Source: Diadophis punctatus similis
Taxonomy: Eukaryota > Chordata > Lepidosauria > Squamata > Dipsadidae
DNA length: 64,000 bases
NCBI GenBank assembly: GCA_023053685.1
Contig: JALIGW010000021.1
Span: 13,650,092-13,714,091, forward strand
Direction: 5' to 3'
Shown here: positions 63,113 to 64,000 of the stretch, piece after piece
How the letters are laid out: each line of letters opens with the position of its first letter
Position numbering within the stretch: position 1 is the stretch's first letter
Translations under genes and position numbers: made by a program
Notes under the pieces: generated by a model
Databases searched by the model: none
What the model was told of the DNA's origin: nothing
The model's input: the letters and a program-made list of their open reading frames with translations, nothing else

Positions 63113-63735
63113 CTGACGGGAAAGAAGAATATTCTGATCAAAAGGATGGCCAGGTAGGTCAATGGGCAAACTAGAGAAATCGCTTCCATTCTTGCAGTGC
63201 CATTATCTCAGATTGTGTTTTCTCCCCCATCCGTTCTCCTTCCCATCATCTACGGGGGAAAAGTACGCCATGGCAGCCACAAAGCAAAAAATCCAATATA
63301 TACAATGTCTGTTGAGACTTAACCCAATAAAGGGCAAAGGTTCCTATGGAAACAAATTCCCAAGGACACTGATAGGTTTTGCGAGAATAATGAGTTTAGC
63401 ACAGCAAGGAATCGGGGGGCACTTGAAAACTTCACCTCTGTTGTGCGTTTCTGACTACAGGCCCCTTCGGCAGACTTCACGCCTGTGCCAAAATCTAGTT
63501 TTCTTTTCGGCTTCTGTACAACTCGATATTTTGTTTTGCTGGAGTAGCACCACACAGATATTCCTCAGGGATAAAAGGATGAATTTGAGCTAGGCAGGAC
63601 TTAGAAAATGGGACGGAAAGGATATCAAATCAGCTGGGCGTATCCCATGTTCTGGGCAAGACCCAGAAAATATTAACCTCCCATCCTGACCTCTAAGTGA
63701 CCTAATGCAATTGTGGTGTGTAAGGAAACCCAAAT
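63113..63735. other. ENOX1 intron upstream of the exon at 62975; unassigned
   Basis: The acceptor tract TTCTTCTTTCCCGTCAG is at 63113-63129. Beyond it no exon or repeat was recognised; the first coding exon is not here. Confidence 0.5.
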
Positions 63736-64000
63736 TGGAGATAGTGTTGGAGATTCATGGCTGTCCCAAAGGTGCTTTTTCAAAAGGCAACCGGACTTCG
63801 TTTTTTCTTGAAGAGGTTTCGCTTCTCATCCAAGAATCTTCTTCAGTTCTGACCGAAAGATGGAGGATGGAAGGATTTATATTCCTTGCAGTCATCTGGT
63901 CGTTTCTGAGAATCGTTGAGAACACTTGGGAGAATTATCTGTTTATCTATCCGAGTGGCCACAATGACTCTCAGAGACAGCACTAACGACCAGATGACTG
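63736..64000. mobile_element. Palindromic Penelope-like element, cut by the window end
   Basis: Left arm TTGGAGATTCATGGCTGTCC, AAAGGTGCTTTTTCAAAAGG, GAAGAGGTTTCGCTTCTCAT, TTCCTTGCAGTCATCTGGTC; centre GAGAACACTTGGGAG; start of the right arm AACGACCAGATGACTG at the last base. The right arm should continue beyond 64000. Confidence 0.7.

Overview
The window is intronic and exonic DNA of a vertebrate, almost certainly a squamate and most likely an advanced snake. It carries CR1 LINE 3' ends, Sauria-type tRNA-derived SINEs, LINE tails ending in AATAG/ATTCT pentamer arrays (the microsatellite seeding known from snake CR1 'Snake1' elements), Penelope-like fragments, an L1-derived element and many small DNA transposons. 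There is no prokaryotic gene, CRISPR array or tRNA/rRNA gene.

The only host gene I can support is ENOX1 (ecto-NOX disulfide-thiol exchanger 1), read on the minus strand. Five consecutive internal coding exons are present, in transcript order at 62975-63112, 33545-33718, 30782-30988, 25230-25463 and 15706-15918. Together they encode about 322 residues: the N-terminal region, the whole RRM-like domain and the start of the central coiled-coil region. All junctions are GT-AG and in phase 1, and they join in frame. The first coding exon lies beyond 64000 and the C-terminal exons lie before position 1.

Everything else is intron packed with transposable elements. Between exons 62975 and 33718 lies a 29-kb intron. 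Main classes: CR1 LINE 3' ends (about 16); a Tc1/mariner pogo-like MITE of 350-400 bp (about 17 copies or fragments); a hAT-type family with CAGNGGTGGG termini and 8-bp target duplications (about 12 copies, three of them giant foldback palindromes) plus other hAT families; a second TIR family with GTATTTTTCGGAG ends; solo LTRs with TG...CA ends and 5-bp duplications; palindromic Penelope-like units; Sauria SINEs; and very long simple repeats.

Most striking items: (1) a complete half-L1-like retrotransposon at 6342-8888 with one ORF1 frame, no ORF2, a G-rich 3' UTR, poly(A) and a 17-bp target duplication; (2) tandem and inverted repeats whose core resembles a hammerhead ribozyme (CTGATGA, stem, GAAAC, GTC); (3) deeply nested insertions readable from target duplications (for example 39003-41262); (4) a 64-bp minisatellite grown from LINE coding sequence; (5) a hAT insertion ten bases from the predicted branch point of the RRM exon. 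Coordinates of repeats were read by eye; family names were assigned from memory of the families, without a database search.
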